From: Paenibacillus sp. BIC5C1
Lineage (GTDB): Bacteria > Bacillota > Bacilli > Paenibacillales > Paenibacillaceae
Assembly: GCF_032399705.1 (NCBI RefSeq)
Contig: NZ_CP135922.1
Span: 6,882,001-6,946,000, forward strand
DNA length: 64,000 nt
Reading direction: 5' to 3'
The notes under the pieces were generated by a model. That model was not told the DNA's origin and did not search any database. It saw only the letters and a program-made list of their open reading frames with translations. Positions 1-8,738 of the stretch are shown here, piece by piece. The stretch's first letter is position 1; each line of letters opens with the position of its first letter. Made by a program: the position numbers and the translations under genes.

Positions 1-48
1 CCACTCGTCAAATCTGGAATAATACTCAATCACACGTGATCTTTCCAT
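1..48 (-). CDS. 5' end of a T-box-controlled gene, possibly a SAM methyltransferase
   Basis: Only the first 16 codons lie in the window, reading MERSRVIEYYSRFDEW. The ATG at 46-48 follows an AGGTG-type ribosome binding site about 8 bases upstream. The N-terminus resembles class I SAM-dependent methyltransferases of Paenibacillus (a short Tyr-Tyr-x-x-Phe-Asp-Glu-Trp segment), but 16 residues cannot prove it. The gene lies directly downstream of a complete T-box leader, so its expression should respond to an uncharged tRNA. It does not look like the start of an aminoacyl-tRNA synthetase. Confidence 0.5.
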   Translation of the reverse strand, partial: MERSRVIEYYSRFDEW

Positions 49-90
49 AATTCTGCACCTGCCTTTTCTCAACATCAAGGCCATATAAAA

Positions 91-446
91 AACAAAAAAC
101 CTGCCGCCTCAACTAAGAGGCGACAGGTCTGACCTTCGCGGTACCACTCTTCTTGATCCATGAACAGGATTGGATACATCATGCTCCAACCTACCCTGCC
201 ATAACATCTCAGGACCTGATGACGGAGGTTAACCGTCAGGATCTACATGAAGTCAGCGTATAGCATCATTTTTAACATCCAGCCCTTTGTGCGCTGAGCA
301 ATGATGATATTCACGTAACTACGGTTCGATTCTGCTGCTCACAGGTGAGTTGGGGATAGGTTGGACTGCCTTGCACCATAGCGACAGTTCTCTGAACCAA
401 ACCTTGTGCCTTAATACTCCTGGTCATTGCATGTGACTGTTAAATT
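91..446 (-). promoter_or_regulatory. T-box riboswitch leader
   Basis: Read on the minus strand, 137-150 gives the conserved T-box element AGAGTGGTACCGCG, which pairs with the tRNA acceptor end. It is followed by a terminator whose arms lie around 100-127 and by a run of T at 91-99. The 5' part carries the stem I hallmarks AGAGAAC and GGTGCAAG. A CTC triplet at 347-349, preceded by AA and followed by A, is in a suitable place to be the specifier, which would mean leucine; this assignment is tentative. The leader controls the gene beginning at 48. Confidence 0.93.
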
Positions 447-452
447 TTATCC

Positions 453-482
453 AGTATATTACTTCTAAATATTTCCTGTCAA
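453..482 (-). promoter_or_regulatory. sigma-A promoter of the T-box transcript
   Basis: On the minus strand TTGACA (477-482) and TATACT (453-458) are separated by 18 bases. Transcription would start near 446, just ahead of stem I of the T-box. The -35 box overlaps the last codons of the anti-sigma gene that ends at 479. Confidence 0.8.
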
Positions 483-2137
483 TTCTTATTTTCCAGCTGC
501 ACAGCTACTTCACGTTCCGGTTCTTCTGTGCTGTACATCCATGGATATACGGTTGCTGTATCCGATGTGTAATTATTATACCGATCAATACCCAGGTTTT
601 TTCCGTCACCAGCAAATTGAGTTTTGGCCGGAGTACCATAACTTCGTTTGCCCTTTTGGATCGTATAGGTCTGATTAATTCCACCAAAATGTAGATCATC
701 ACTATATCTCTCCACGTACAAATCACCATCCTTACGGTAATATGTCCAATGGATTGTAGAACCGCCCAGATTCGAATTAATGTATTGTGGTTTCTCCCCA
801 ATCTCGGACAACGTAATCGGCTCAAATTCACCCTGAAAATAACTGACTTTATGGCGGGCATACAAGGTCATTGGGGTATCCTGATTAACTTCAAGACCAG
901 AGGTCACTTCGAAGCGCAGTTCTGCTTCATGTGCCGGATCGTCCGACGGCCACACCCCTCCAATCAACTTGCTGCCATTTACATCAAGTGTGTATTGCAA
1001 ATATGGTAATTGCATGAAATATTCGCTATGAGTAACGATCAGCCTGATTTGGGTGGGTGTAATTATGGCTTCCTTGATGACTGCTCCATCCGACTGCTCC
1101 TCCAGAGGTATATTTAGCATCCTTGTGCTAGTACCACTGAGCATCTCTGTTTTATCCAGACGTATACCAATATCCAGTGGTTGGTCCATTTTGCTTTCTT
1201 CTTTGCTATAAGCCAGTACATAACTTGCTGCTTGTTGCTTCAACTTTTCTAAGTTATAGAACTGTTCCGATATATATTCACCATGTTCTCCTGGCTTTCC
1301 ATATATGCCTGCTGCATTCCCTTCCAGAATCTGTCCTTTCTGATCGTATATCTTTAAATACGGAAAAGCATAGTCACGAACCTCCGGTTGATCAAAGGTT
1401 AATGATGTAGACAACATAATCTTATTTTCCTTCTCGTTGAATGCGCTCACTACAAGTTCACCCAAACCATCCTTGTTGATATTGAACACCTGTGATTGCT
1501 GCTGTAAGGGATCTAGGGTAATTTCCTTTTCTTCCGGAACTAACACTTGGATTCCACCTACAGTGAATTCGACATTCGCTTCTTTTCCTGATGGTGTCCA
1601 CTCCGTCTCAAAGTACCCTTTAAACTTCCCATCGGTCTGATCAGGAACATGGTAATACCTGCCTTCGATCAGTTTGCCACTCTCATCCCGCATGCCAATA
1701 GAAGGGAATTGTAATGTATCACCTCTGTACTTACCAGGGTCCAATGTATACAAAATAACCGTGCGGTTATCATCGGAAAAGGCTGTATCTAAGGTTAAAG
1801 TCACCCCGTTGACCGTTACGGACTGATTCAGTTTCTGTCCAAGCTCCTTTTGCATGGCATTCTGGATACCACTACGGTCATTTAAAAGTTCACCCCAATT
1901 ATAGTGAACTGCTGCATATACTGGCGTCGCCATAAGAATAACTGCAGCGGTTCCTATCAGTGCAGTCTTTTTCCATTTGATCTGTTGCGGCATATGTTCT
2001 TTACTCTCTGATATATGAAGCTCTGGGCAGCGCTCCTGATCCTGTCGAATTTGATTCCACATGGCATCAAAATCGGGATAGCGAATATCCGCATCATTTT
2101 TCAGATGACGAGACAACAGATTTTCCGTATGCTTCAC
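479..2137 (-). CDS. DUF4179-type transmembrane anti-sigma factor
   Basis: A 552-residue protein with a cytoplasmic N-terminus of about 58 residues, one membrane segment (about 59-80, ALIGTAAVILMATPVYA) and a large extracytoplasmic part. The region right after the membrane segment resembles DUF4179 (HYNWGELLNDRSGIQNAMQ), and the rest is beta-rich like DUF5643 proteins. The start overlaps the end of the ECF sigma gene by 44 bases, so the two are probably translationally coupled. In this family the N-terminal part binds the sigma factor. The signal sensed by the external domain cannot be told from sequence. Confidence 0.85.
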   Translation of the reverse strand: MKHTENLLSRHLKNDADIRYPDFDAMWNQIRQDQERCPELHISESKEHMPQQIKWKKTALIGTAAVILMATPVYAAVHYNWGELLNDRSGIQNAMQKELGQKLNQSVTVNGVTLTLDTAFSDDNRTVILYTLDPGKYRGDTLQFPSIGMRDESGKLIEGRYYHVPDQTDGKFKGYFETEWTPSGKEANVEFTVGGIQVLVPEEKEITLDPLQQQSQVFNINKDGLGELVVSAFNEKENKIMLSTSLTFDQPEVRDYAFPYLKIYDQKGQILEGNAAGIYGKPGEHGEYISEQFYNLEKLKQQAASYVLAYSKEESKMDQPLDIGIRLDKTEMLSGTSTRMLNIPLEEQSDGAVIKEAIITPTQIRLIVTHSEYFMQLPYLQYTLDVNGSKLIGGVWPSDDPAHEAELRFEVTSGLEVNQDTPMTLYARHKVSYFQGEFEPITLSEIGEKPQYINSNLGGSTIHWTYYRKDGDLYVERYSDDLHFGGINQTYTIQKGKRSYGTPAKTQFAGDGKNLGIDRYNNYTSDTATVYPWMYSTEEPEREVAVQLENKN

Positions 2138-2651
2138 TATACATTTCCCCTTTCTGATGTTGCTTTCTGGCTTGATCCCATTTTTTCCTAAGCAATCGAA
2201 TACCCTTATATACTCTTGACTTCACCGTTCCCAGTGGCACTTCCAGAATCTCGGCAGCTTCGGATAAACTTAATTCGTTCATATAACGCAGCAGAATCGC
2301 TGAACGTATCTTTTCAGGCAACTCATGAACCCATTTTGCCCAGACCTCGGACTCCTCCACATGTTCGATCAACGTATCAACCGGATCAGCGGTTCGTTGA
2401 GGGGTGAGAATAAACTGCCTTTTCTCCCGCTGTTTGGCTGTGCGTTCCCTCTTCAGAAAGTTAAGACAATGATTCACCGTAATTCTCATCAGCCATGTCT
2501 TCATGTATTCAACCTTCTGCCAATCCTGACGAAATACCGTAATAAAAACATCGTGGCATACATCTTCTGCATCCTGAGCATGATGGAGCATGTAATAACA
2601 AGTTCGGTACACATCCTTGTTGTACATCTCAAACAATTCCTTTTCGTTCAA
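2094..2651 (-). CDS. ECF RNA polymerase sigma factor
   Basis: A sigma-70 family protein of 185 residues. Region 2 contains QDAEDVCHDVFITVF and MKTWLMRITVNHCLNFL. Region 4 contains LPEKIRSAILLRYMNELS and a helix-turn-helix ending in VPLGTVKSRVYKGIRLL. The start chosen is TTG at 2649-2651, because AAAGGAGGG lies six bases upstream; a longer frame opening at 2699 has no ribosome binding site. The gene overlaps the DUF4179 anti-sigma gene, forming the usual ECF sigma/anti-sigma operon, which is often autoregulated. Confidence 0.92.
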   Translation of the reverse strand: MNEKELFEMYNKDVYRTCYYMLHHAQDAEDVCHDVFITVFRQDWQKVEYMKTWLMRITVNHCLNFLKRERTAKQREKRQFILTPQRTADPVDTLIEHVEESEVWAKWVHELPEKIRSAILLRYMNELSLSEAAEILEVPLGTVKSRVYKGIRLLRKKWDQARKQHQKGEMYSEAYGKSVVSSSEK

Positions 2652-2742
2652 AAGCTTTCCCTCCTTTCTCTGCATCAGCCATCTCAAATCTATAGACAAA
2701 GCCGATCCTTCAAAGGTTCATTCTTACCCTTTCTCCACTCAA

Positions 2743-2789
2743 CAAAAAAGAACCTTCACTTCCACAGCATTGCAGAAATGAACGTTCTT
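2743..2789 (-). terminator. Rho-independent terminator of yjdM
   Basis: On the minus strand the arms at 2748-2762 and 2775-2789 pair with one mismatch and are followed by a T-rich run at 2743-2749. It lies about 55 bases past the yjdM stop. Confidence 0.75.
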
Positions 2790-2845
2790 TATGGGTTAAG
2801 ACAAGACCAGAAACATGGCATTCCAGCGATACCTAAGGGGATTTG

Positions 2846-3187
2846 CTAGATTTTTTTCACAAACTCGGACTTCAGCTTCATCGCGCCCAGGCTGTCGATT
2901 TTGCAGTCGATGTCATGGTCACCGTCAATCAGTCGGATGTTTTTGACTTTGGTTCCCTGCTTAACTACCAGCGAGCTGCCTTTCACCTTCAAATCCTTAA
3001 TGACCGTAACAGTATCGCCATCATTCAGGACATTACCATTGGAATCGCGTACTACTTTAGTTTCTTCCGCATTTTCTTCTTCTGACGCTAGCGCCCATTC
3101 GTGCGCACATTCTGGACACACCAACAAATTACCGTCCTCGTAAGTGTATTCGGAATTACATTTGGGGCAATTAGGCAAATTAGACAT
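2846..3187 (-). CDS. yjdM: Zinc-ribbon protein YjdM (PhnA-like)
   Basis: A 113-residue protein. The N-terminal zinc ribbon has two CxxC pairs ([23 protein letters not shown]), followed by the compact PhnA/YjdM domain ([37 protein letters not shown]). The ATG at 3187 is preferred because GGAGAG lies 10 bases upstream and the [10 protein letters not shown] start matches the family; an ATG 18 bases further upstream lacks a ribosome binding site. Older annotations link this family to phosphonate use, but that role is not established, and no phosphonate genes are nearby. Confidence 0.9.
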   Translation of the reverse strand: MSNLPNCPKCNSEYTYEDGNLLVCPECAHEWALASEEENAEETKVVRDSNGNVLNDGDTVTVIKDLKVKGSSLVVKQGTKVKNIRLIDGDHDIDCKIDSLGAMKLKSEFVKKI

Positions 3188-3401
3188 ATGTACTAAACTC
3201 TCCATTCATTTTGTGGCTTCCTCGCAAGTATACGGGAATACAGTCCATTCTTCCACATAGGTACGAGTTTCATTGATTTAAACTAAATTTAAGATTACCC
3301 CGCCCCCTGATTTAAGGATGGTTCCTTATACTGAAGCTATAATTGAAATTCTTTTCTCACTTGAAATGCTGATATACATCCTATAAAAGGAGTTACTGCT
3401 T

Positions 3402-4556
3402 ATGTCTCCCTATGTTTTTCCTGTCCAAACGGCTTTCTTTATTTTTGTCCTCATCGCCATGTTTCTGCTCGTGCCTTGGTTGATCTACGGATATCGGAAA
3501 GATGGATTTTTTAGCTGGTCACGATTTGGCGTCAGCTTTTCATTTATTTTCTACTTGCTGGCTGCATATTGTCTGGTTATTCTTCCTTTCCCGACCACTC
3601 GTAATACCTGTGCGCAGCAAGCAGCGGATACCGTATATTACAACCTTGTTCCGTTCACCTTTGTAAAAGATATTATGAAAGAAACACCAATCATCTGGTC
3701 TCAACCCTCCAGCTATATGGGAATGATTCAGGGCAGAGCTTTTCTGCAGGTTCTGTTCAACGTAATGCTTCTCATGCCACTTGGCGTTTATATCCGGTAT
3801 TTTTGGCAAAAGAGATCTTACTGGAAACAGGCCTTGTTAAGCGGATTCGGCTTATCCCTGTTCTTTGAGATTACCCAAATCACCGGTTTCTACGGTTTTT
3901 ATGATTGCCCGTATCGATTGTTTGACGTGGATGATCTCCTGCTAAATACTTCTGGAACGGTGTTTGGATTCTTCGCAGCTCCCATCCTGCTTGCCTTATT
4001 CCCGTCTCGTGCAAGTATTCAGGCGAAGAGCGAACAGATTCTGGAACAAGATAAGGTCTATCCTGTGCCTCAGTTGCTCGCACTTATCATTGACGGTGTA
4101 GTTGTCGTATTCCTGTCCAATCTGATGTCCATTTTCAATTGGAGTAATACAAATGTGATTGTCAGTACGCTAAATACTGTGATCGCCATGCTGTTTGTAT
4201 TTTTCTTTATTCCATCCTTGCGAGATGGCAAGACTCCAGGTTCTGCCCTAATGCGGTTTAGATATGTTAACCGGGAAACTGGCGAGCCTTCAAGCGCATC
4301 CCTGTTTAAAAGGTTGCTGGCACTTTACGCCCCTTGGATCTTGGTTACCGTAGCCCAATTCATAACCGATTATGCCTTTCTGAACGAAAATGCGATGCTC
4401 GAACCTTATAAGGTGTGGATCTCTGTCGGAATTTTTGGTCTGCACATGCTTATTCTCTTGGTATTGTTTGTTCATGTCATGCTGGTGCTGTTCTCCCGGG
4501 GCAAGCGATCTTTTTACTGTGACGATGTATCCAAGACACGAGCATCCCGAAAGTAA
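3402..4556 (+). CDS. VanZ-like and RDD-domain membrane protein
   Basis: A 384-residue polytopic membrane protein preceded by AAAGGAG. Residues about 1-200 form a VanZ-like domain (LAAYCLVILPFP, NLVPF, NVMLLMPLGVYI, SLFFEITQI, DVDDLLLNTSGTVFG). Residues about 220-360 form an RDD domain (ALIIDGVVVVFL, SLRDGKTPGSALMRFRYV). VanZ relatives occur in glycopeptide-tolerance clusters and as single genes; this one stands alone, so a link to resistance is not supported. The VanZ-RDD fusion is the notable point. A bidirectional terminator follows at 4651. Confidence 0.85.
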   Translation: MSPYVFPVQTAFFIFVLIAMFLLVPWLIYGYRKDGFFSWSRFGVSFSFIFYLLAAYCLVILPFPTTRNTCAQQAADTVYYNLVPFTFVKDIMKETPIIWSQPSSYMGMIQGRAFLQVLFNVMLLMPLGVYIRYFWQKRSYWKQALLSGFGLSLFFEITQITGFYGFYDCPYRLFDVDDLLLNTSGTVFGFFAAPILLALFPSRASIQAKSEQILEQDKVYPVPQLLALIIDGVVVVFLSNLMSIFNWSNTNVIVSTLNTVIAMLFVFFFIPSLRDGKTPGSALMRFRYVNRETGEPSSASLFKRLLALYAPWILVTVAQFITDYAFLNENAMLEPYKVWISVGIFGLHMLILLVLFVHVMLVLFSRGKRSFYCDDVSKTRASRK

Positions 4557-4650
4557 ATGCTGTACTCTGGCCACTCACAACACATAGGTTCAGGTGAAAA
4601 ATAGTACCGTTGTGTTTGCCATTACAGTCGGCAAGTTTGATCCATCGTAA

Positions 4651-4691
4651 AAAAGGTGTGCCTCGTCAACTAATGACGAGGCACACCTTTT
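4651..4691. terminator. Bidirectional terminator
   Basis: A perfect 17-base-pair hairpin (arms 4651-4667 and 4675-4691, loop of 7) with A and T runs at its ends lies between two convergent genes and can stop transcription from both sides. Confidence 0.9.
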
Positions 4692-4725
4692 AACTATGTT
4701 GAGATGAAGTCCAGAGGACGTCGAA

Positions 4726-6186
4726 CTATAGCCCCAGCAGCTCACGTTTGGAAGCTTCCGGGTCATGAACCAACTCCACTTCATGATTGAAAATCAGCGT
4801 AGCGCGATCATCTTTGTAGGCAGGCCAGTTCACACCTGCTGTCTCAGGCTTGCCCTGTTTGGCAAACGAAATCCATGCATCCTGCACTTTACCCGCAAGT
4901 TTTACCGCAGCGGCATCCGGTTCGGCATTCATAAACTTCAATACAGGTAACGTATTAAAAGCAAAAAAGATATCGATGCTATGAATTGATTTATGTAGCA
5001 GTGGATGCTCCGGCATCACCCAATCAAAGCGATACATCCATACAGGTGCATGTTTCTGCTGAGCTGCCGCATATTGCACAGCCGAGCGCCAGAAGAACAG
5101 ATCTGTCATCACTTGGGCTTGACCATCTGCAGTTTTGGGATAACTGTCCGCAATGGCTGCCCGATTCTCCAGATCAGGTGTCATAAAATCAACAGCTTTC
5201 ACCATGTTGATCTCTTCGGAGTAAGGTACCTGAGGCTGAATGAACAACGAGCCTTCATGCAAAGTGGTTCCGATCAGTACAGGGATATCCTGTGCCGCGC
5301 CCTCCTCTACTGCCTGAAGAGGCGACTTCGGAAGTGTAACTCCCTCCAGTACGGGCTGGAACAACAGGGCCATGCCTGCACCGCTTTGTTGTTTGACCGT
5401 TTCGCCAGCAGCGATGATTTGCTCCACTGGAATGGTTTTGAGTTTATGCAGGTCATCTGGTGTTACCCCCAGAACCTTCAGCATGCCATCACGAATGGCT
5501 GAGGCCTGCTCTGCTGGCACAACTTGTGAGGCTCCACTTTGCATAATGGCACGGTGGAACAATACTTTGGCTGCTGGCATCGCCATCAAAGCCGCAATAC
5601 TCATGCTGCCCGCAGATTCTCCGAATACAGTGACATTATGCGCATCGCCGCCAAAAGCTTCGATGTTGTCCTGCACCCATTGCAATGCAGCAATCTGATC
5701 CAGTAAACCCACATTGGATGCAAAACCCTCTCCAAGCGGAGCCAAATGCAGGAACCCTAGCGGCCCCAGACGATAGTTGATCGTCACGACGATAACGTCT
5801 CCCCGGAGGACGAGTTGTGTTCCATCGTACATCGGCTGGCTGCCAGCGCCTGAAACAAACGATCCGCCATGAATCCATAGCATCACGGGAAGCGGCTCAT
5901 GGCTTTCTTTTTCAGGTGCCCATATATTCAGGTAAAGACTATCTTCCGATTCCACCGGAGGCTGTCCGGATATGGCCTCAGTTTGAGGATTTCTTGGCTG
6001 CATATTTTCAGGACCGAATTGTTTCGCCTCTCTGACTCCGTCCCACGACTCGGGTGGAACCGGAGCCTGAAAGCGTAATTCACCCACGGGTGGCGCAGCA
6101 TAAGGAATACCTTTCCATACGCTCGCTCCATGCAAAAGCTCTCCTTGAACCGTGCCATATCTTGTATTCACTTGAAGTTCCCTCAT
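4726..6186 (-). CDS. Type B carboxylesterase (para-nitrobenzyl esterase family)
   Basis: About 486 residues, the usual length for this alpha/beta hydrolase family. Visible motifs are the N-terminal GTVQGELLHGASVWKGIPYA, EDSLYLNIWAP, the oxyanion-hole HGGSFVSG and the nucleophile elbow FGESAGS with the catalytic serine. There is no signal peptide, so it should be cytoplasmic. It hydrolyses small carboxylic esters; the natural substrate is unknown. Start choice is uncertain: AGAGAGG lies 12 bases before the ATG at 6186 and 6 bases before a GTG at 6192. Confidence 0.9.
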   Translation of the reverse strand: MRELQVNTRYGTVQGELLHGASVWKGIPYAAPPVGELRFQAPVPPESWDGVREAKQFGPENMQPRNPQTEAISGQPPVESEDSLYLNIWAPEKESHEPLPVMLWIHGGSFVSGAGSQPMYDGTQLVLRGDVIVVTINYRLGPLGFLHLAPLGEGFASNVGLLDQIAALQWVQDNIEAFGGDAHNVTVFGESAGSMSIAALMAMPAAKVLFHRAIMQSGASQVVPAEQASAIRDGMLKVLGVTPDDLHKLKTIPVEQIIAAGETVKQQSGAGMALLFQPVLEGVTLPKSPLQAVEEGAAQDIPVLIGTTLHEGSLFIQPQVPYSEEINMVKAVDFMTPDLENRAAIADSYPKTADGQAQVMTDLFFWRSAVQYAAAQQKHAPVWMYRFDWVMPEHPLLHKSIHSIDIFFAFNTLPVLKFMNAEPDAAAVKLAGKVQDAWISFAKQGKPETAGVNWPAYKDDRATLIFNHEVELVHDPEASKRELLGL

Positions 6187-6433
6187 GCGCACATACATCC
6201 TCTCTACTGATCGATAGTTCCAGCTTACGGCTGGTGTAGCTCAGATCCGAGTGTAACTTTGAGCTGACGAAATTCTGTCTCAGGTTTATTAAATAACGTA
6301 CACGATGAATAATTTTGTATTGATTCAACGCCCTTTCGTACGTACTGTACTGGCAAGGGTGTTTCCACTTATTTGAGTATAGATCTACGCGATACCCATT
6401 TACAAGTTTGTCCAGATTTAAGCGCCACTGCTA

Positions 6434-6449
6434 CGTTTCACGTGGAACT
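6434..6449 (-). promoter_or_regulatory. parS-like ParB/Spo0J binding site
   Basis: The minus strand reads AGTTCCACGTGAAACG, matching the Bacillus parS consensus TGTTNCACGTGAAACA at all but the two outermost bases. It lies in an intergenic stretch of about 350 bases (6187-6540) that otherwise holds only the terminator at 6465. A second site with the same 14-base core lies at 49553. Confidence 0.8.
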
Positions 6450-6464
6450 TTTACAGCAAACATA

Positions 6465-6496
6465 AAGACCCCGCTTCAATTAACGAGCGAAGTCTT
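6465..6496 (-). terminator. Hairpin terminator of the phosphatase operon
   Basis: Arms 6465-6475 and 6486-6496 pair with two G-T wobbles, followed on the minus strand by a weak TTTATGTTT run. It lies just downstream of the metallophosphoesterase stop at 6541. Confidence 0.6.
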
Positions 6497-6540
6497 CTAT
6501 TGCTGTTCTGCATATTCCATCAACTTTCCCGATGTATGGA

Positions 6541-7551
6541 TTAATTACCGCCGTTTACTTTTACCGGATAATGAACCGTATATTCTGCGCCTTCAATCCA
6601 GCTCCCGGTCACATGATTACGTCCCTTAACGACAACCCGATCACGGTATACATCCACATGCAAACTTTCACTTCCCTCCAGATGCTCATCCTCATCCGTC
6701 CAGAGATAAGCTACAGAGGAGGCATTAAACATCGTTGGCAGCTGTCCGCCACCTTCGTACATGGTATGCTGAGCCTCTAATTGCCAATGGGTGTGCCCAG
6801 AGAAGAGGATGACCTGCGGATAACGACTTAGCACAGCCTTTAATGCTGCATCCTGATTCACGCCATGCCAACCTTGTTCCTTCATGGAACCCGCAACTGT
6901 ATCCATCAGTGGTTGATGGAGAAAGGCAAAAATCGGCTGCTCAGGCAATGCTTGCTCCGACAGTTTTGTTTCCAGCCATTGCAGTTGATCGGCAGACATA
7001 TCACAATCTTTCGGATGAGGCTGCTCCGTACCCAGGAAGATATAATGATACCCGTCGATCCAGTGGTCGTGGTACGATCCGTTCATCCCTGTGATTGCTG
7101 TAAAATCACTCAACCGCTTATGCCACAACTCTTCAGTTGAGATGGAATTCTGGTTTTTTTCAATATCATGAGCCTCGACCTGGCCCATATCCCCTGAATA
7201 CCCCAACACCTCACCCACCTCGTGCTGGGTCATGGTGGTCAAGTTCAGCGGTGGATCTCCCCATAGAATGGCTCCAATATCATGATTGCCTACGGTATAA
7301 CGTATTGGAGGCAGTGATTCGCCGTGAGCCCGCAATATACGCTGCAACTCCTGGTATTCTTGAGGCAGTCCACGATCGGTCACATCGCCCACATGCATAA
7401 TTCCGCTGCTGCCATGGCTATACGTTGCGATGTCTTCCAGCGCTTTCTCCAGATGACGGTTATGGATATGATCAGCCTGCTCTCTCACATGAGTATCTGT
7501 GATGACCTGGAAGCTGATTATCGGCTGTTCGTGTTTATTTTCATTTCCCAT
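6541..7551 (-). CDS. Calcineurin-like metallophosphoesterase
   Basis: A 336-residue enzyme with metal-ligand motifs in canonical order: D-x-H in ITDTHV (about residue 18), GDVTDRG (about 54), GNHD (about 91), the histidine in FLHQP, and GHTHW (about 250). No signal peptide, so it acts in the cytosol. The class III phosphodiesterase fold would suit hydrolysis of phosphodiesters such as glycerophosphodiesters or cyclic nucleotides. Its start overlaps the SMR gene stop (TGATG), and it is the last gene of a run that begins with a ugp-type importer, so it may act on the imported compound. That link is inferred. Confidence 0.88.
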   Translation of the reverse strand: MGNENKHEQPIISFQVITDTHVREQADHIHNRHLEKALEDIATYSHGSSGIMHVGDVTDRGLPQEYQELQRILRAHGESLPPIRYTVGNHDIGAILWGDPPLNLTTMTQHEVGEVLGYSGDMGQVEAHDIEKNQNSISTEELWHKRLSDFTAITGMNGSYHDHWIDGYHYIFLGTEQPHPKDCDMSADQLQWLETKLSEQALPEQPIFAFLHQPLMDTVAGSMKEQGWHGVNQDAALKAVLSRYPQVILFSGHTHWQLEAQHTMYEGGGQLPTMFNASSVAYLWTDEDEHLEGSESLHVDVYRDRVVVKGRNHVTGSWIEGAEYTVHYPVKVNGGN

Positions 7552-7886
7552 CAGGAATCACTCCATTTCAGTCCAATAATGCCAATCAGAATAAAGCCCA
7601 TCCAGACGATCGACATCGCCTTCAGACGTTCACCCAGAAAGTAATGTCCCACTATCCCAATCAATGTAATGCCTACGCCCGACCAGATGGCATAAGCAAC
7701 CCCCAGCGGCATATACTTCACAGCAAAATTCAACAGGGTAAAGCTCGCTCCATAACAGGCAAACATAAGAATGGAAGGCCATACGCGGGTAAAACCATCC
7801 GAGACCCTCATCAGAATCGTACCACTGAGCTCCAATCCAATCGCCAGAGCAAGCAGTATCCATCCCGTATATGAATGACTCGTCAT
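7551..7886 (-). CDS. SMR-family small multidrug/guanidinium-type exporter subunit
   Basis: A 111-residue, four-helix membrane protein. The essential membrane glutamate of the family is present in LAIGLELSGTILMRVSDGF, and the second half has the typical LNFAVKYMPLGVAYAIWSG and IGIVGHYFLGERLK. SMR proteins are proton-coupled exporters working as antiparallel dimers. Only one subunit is encoded here, so a homodimer is likely. It overlaps the HAD gene by 4 bases upstream and the metallophosphoesterase by one base downstream, indicating one transcript. It might export a breakdown product of the imported substrate. Confidence 0.88.
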   Translation of the reverse strand: MTSHSYTGWILLALAIGLELSGTILMRVSDGFTRVWPSILMFACYGASFTLLNFAVKYMPLGVAYAIWSGVGITLIGIVGHYFLGERLKAMSIVWMGFILIGIIGLKWSDS

Positions 7887-8650
7887 CGGTTTACCTCAAC
7901 TTCCAGCAATTCATCAAACGAACGAACCGTAAGATCCGCAAGCTTGATATGAGCAGGTTCACCCACAGCAATCTTCCAGGCAGCTCCCGCAGCACGGGCC
8001 ATCTCCATATCACCATCCGTATCGCCAATGACGACAACTCTTGCAGTAGGTACACCCAGACGCTCACACGCCAGCAACAACATGTCAGGAAACGGTTTTC
8101 CCCGTCCAACCTGATCCGTTCCTACAACTACGGTGAAAAAAGATTCTATCCCCATCCACTTTAAATGACTTAGGGCATTTTCTGTCTCATCCGCTGTGAC
8201 GACACCCATTTTCAGTCCTTTGCTGCGACACTGCTCAAGAAAGGCAAGGACGCCTGGAAGGGGCTGAGCAGGGCGCTCCTTATTCATTGCGTATTCTGCC
8301 TGCAGCAAACATTCCCTCACAATAATTTTCGCTTCCGCCCAGCTTAATCCTGCACGATAGCCATGCCAAGTTAATACGGCGTAGACTTCCTCCATTGTTC
8401 CCATAGCAAGGGGGCCTCGCACATCATAACCGTTCATTCGTCCCTGCTCATCATGGAATGTTCCCCATATATGAGGAATCTCTGCTGCATTGAACTGAAG
8501 GCCACGAGCAGCAAGCTCTTCCCGGAAGTTCTCCATCACACGATCGGTCCAGAAGCCCCACATGGCTGTAAAATCAAGCAGAGTCCCATCCTTGTCAAAT
8601 AAAATAGCCTCAATTGGGGTAGAAAGGCTCCCCAGCGTCAATTCGGGCAT
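7883..8650 (-). CDS. HAD-superfamily phosphatase (phosphoglycolate phosphatase-like)
   Basis: A 255-residue protein with all four HAD motifs: DKDGTLLDF (motif I, residues about 19-27), the threonine in MGVVTADE (II), the lysine in GRGKPFPDMLL (III) and VVVIGDTDGDMEMARAAG (IV). The cap between motifs I and II is helical, as in subclass C1. It probably dephosphorylates a small metabolite. It overlaps the SMR gene by 4 bases and follows the ugpB-like gene after a hairpin at 8686. Confidence 0.88.
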   Translation of the reverse strand: MPELTLGSLSTPIEAILFDKDGTLLDFTAMWGFWTDRVMENFREELAARGLQFNAAEIPHIWGTFHDEQGRMNGYDVRGPLAMGTMEEVYAVLTWHGYRAGLSWAEAKIIVRECLLQAEYAMNKERPAQPLPGVLAFLEQCRSKGLKMGVVTADETENALSHLKWMGIESFFTVVVGTDQVGRGKPFPDMLLLACERLGVPTARVVVIGDTDGDMEMARAAGAAWKIAVGEPAHIKLADLTVRSFDELLEVEVNR

Positions 8651-8685
8651 TGGTTACGCTCCTTGTCTGCTGAATTACTAAGTCA

Positions 8686-8715
8686 GAAAAGCGGTACAAC
8701 ACTGCACCGCTCTTC
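8686..8715 (-). terminator. Intercistronic hairpin between ugpB and the HAD gene
   Basis: Arms 8686-8695 and 8706-8715 form a 10-bp stem with a single mismatch. Only a short T stretch follows on the minus strand, so it is likely a partial terminator or an RNA-stabilising hairpin that lets the importer genes be expressed above the enzymes downstream. Confidence 0.55.
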
Positions 8716-8738
8716 CAAGTTAAGCTTGTTTCCCCTTG

